A program made the position numbers and the translations under genes. DNA of 5,917 nt from Propionibacteriaceae bacterium (lineage in GTDB: Bacteria; Actinomycetota; Actinomycetes; Propionibacteriales; Propionibacteriaceae), in assembly GCA_003451975.1 (NCBI GenBank), contig DMIX01000120.1, positions 1 to 5,917 of the forward strand. Reading direction: 5' to 3'. Under the pieces are notes generated by a model. It was not told the origin of the DNA, searched no databases, and saw only the letters and a program-made list of their open reading frames with translations. Every line of letters begins with the position of its first letter. The stretch's first letter is position 1. This document shows positions 5,349-5,917 of the stretch, one piece after another.

Positions 5349-5917
5349 ACTGCGAATCGCGGATCTGGGCGTCATCGGTGAGGCCAGTATCGAGTTGGGC
5401 CCCGGTTTCACCGTCGTCACCGGCGAAACCGGCGCAGGCAAGACCATGATCGTGTCCGGCTTGGCACTGTTGGCCGGTGCCAAGGCCGCACCATCGCTGG
5501 TCCGCACCGGGGCGCAGCGAGCCCTGATCGAGGGCCGCTGGCTGCTCAACGACACCGATGCTGAAGCCGTCGCCGAACTCGGTGCCGAGATCGACGACAG
5601 TGAAGTTCTGGTGAGTCGCCACCTCGCGGCGAGCCGGTCACGGCTGTCGCTGGGCGGTGCCCAAGTGCCGCTGGGTGTGGGTGCGGAACTGGTGGGGGAG
5701 TGGATCACGATCCACGGCCAATCCGAGCAGCTTCGCCTAGGCAGCGCCGAGCGGCAACTTCAGGTGCCGGATCGCTTCGCCGGCGAGGCTCTGGTCGCGG
5801 AGTTGGTCGACTACCGCACCGATTTCGTCGACCGCAAGCGGCTCCTCGCCGAACTCCATGAACTCACCACCGAGTCCCACGAGCGGGCTCGAGAACTGGA
5901 TCTGCTGCGCTTCGGAT
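5338..5917 (+). CDS. recN: RecN, SMC-like DNA repair ATPase, 3' end missing
   Basis: RecN is an SMC-related ATPase that acts early in double-strand break repair on chromosomal DNA. About 193 residues are present of a family length near 570-590, and the frame is open to the window end. The N-terminal half of the ATPase head is visible: MLTELRIADLGVIGEA with Walker A GETGAGKT (29-36), the segment SRHLAASRSRLSLGG, and the RecN-typical IHGQSEQLRL (125-134). The last stretch, from about residue 140, is charged and helical and is the beginning of the coiled coil. Walker B and the signature motif lie beyond the window. The ATG at 5338 lies inside nadK (11-bp overlap), implying coupled translation. 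The identification is firm from motifs and from its position after nadK. Confidence 0.95.
   Translation, partial: MLTELRIADLGVIGEASIELGPGFTVVTGETGAGKTMIVSGLALLAGAKAAPSLVRTGAQRALIEGRWLLNDTDAEAVAELGAEIDDSEVLVSRHLAASRSRLSLGGAQVPLGVGAELVGEWITIHGQSEQLRLGSAERQLQVPDRFAGEALVAELVDYRTDFVDRKRLLAELHELTTESHERARELDLLRFG

Noticed and set aside
5203..5708. Two minus-strand open frames opposite the nadK end and recN
   Set aside because: recN is clearly coded on the + strand with Walker A and IHGQ motifs. The antisense frames are low-complexity shadows.

Overview
The window is high-G+C chromosomal DNA from an actinobacterium. Codon third positions are G/C rich, GTG starts are common, and the gene order matches a cluster conserved in that phylum: HAD phosphatase, small orphan protein, tlyA, NAD kinase, recN. 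From memory, Mycobacterium tuberculosis has the same order (Rv1692, Rv1693, tlyA, ppnK, recN). The genus cannot be assigned from this sequence alone.

Layout. Bases 1-767 (+) hold the 3' part of a HAD-IIA phosphatase whose N-terminus lies off the left edge. Bases 786-2711 (-) hold a three-gene biotin uptake operon transcribed bioY, bioM, bioN, convergent with the phosphatase gene. Bases 2712-2778 are a 67-bp divergent control region with two tandem imperfect palindromes of BioQ type. Bases 2779-3294 (+) hold a TetR-family regulator, most likely BioQ. Bases 3305-5917 (+) hold the 65-residue orphan protein, tlyA, nadK (NAD kinase) and the first third or so of recN, which runs off the right edge. 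No stretch above 300 bases lacks a gene; the longest gap is 155 bp between tlyA and nadK.

How it fits together. BioY (biotin-binding membrane protein), BioM (ATPase) and BioN (coupling transmembrane protein) form an ECF-type biotin importer. The divergent TetR protein probably represses both itself and bioYMN from the two operators. The + strand genes are housekeeping: a predicted phosphatase, a ribosomal RNA 2'-O-methyltransferase, NADP synthesis and double-strand break repair.

Main points of interest: the biotin module sits inside an otherwise conserved housekeeping cluster; the two operators are 15 bp apart; bioM very probably starts at a CTG codon, which standard gene callers would miss; and the regulator may be read from a leaderless mRNA. 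I see no mobile element, CRISPR array, RNA gene or clearly undescribed system here.
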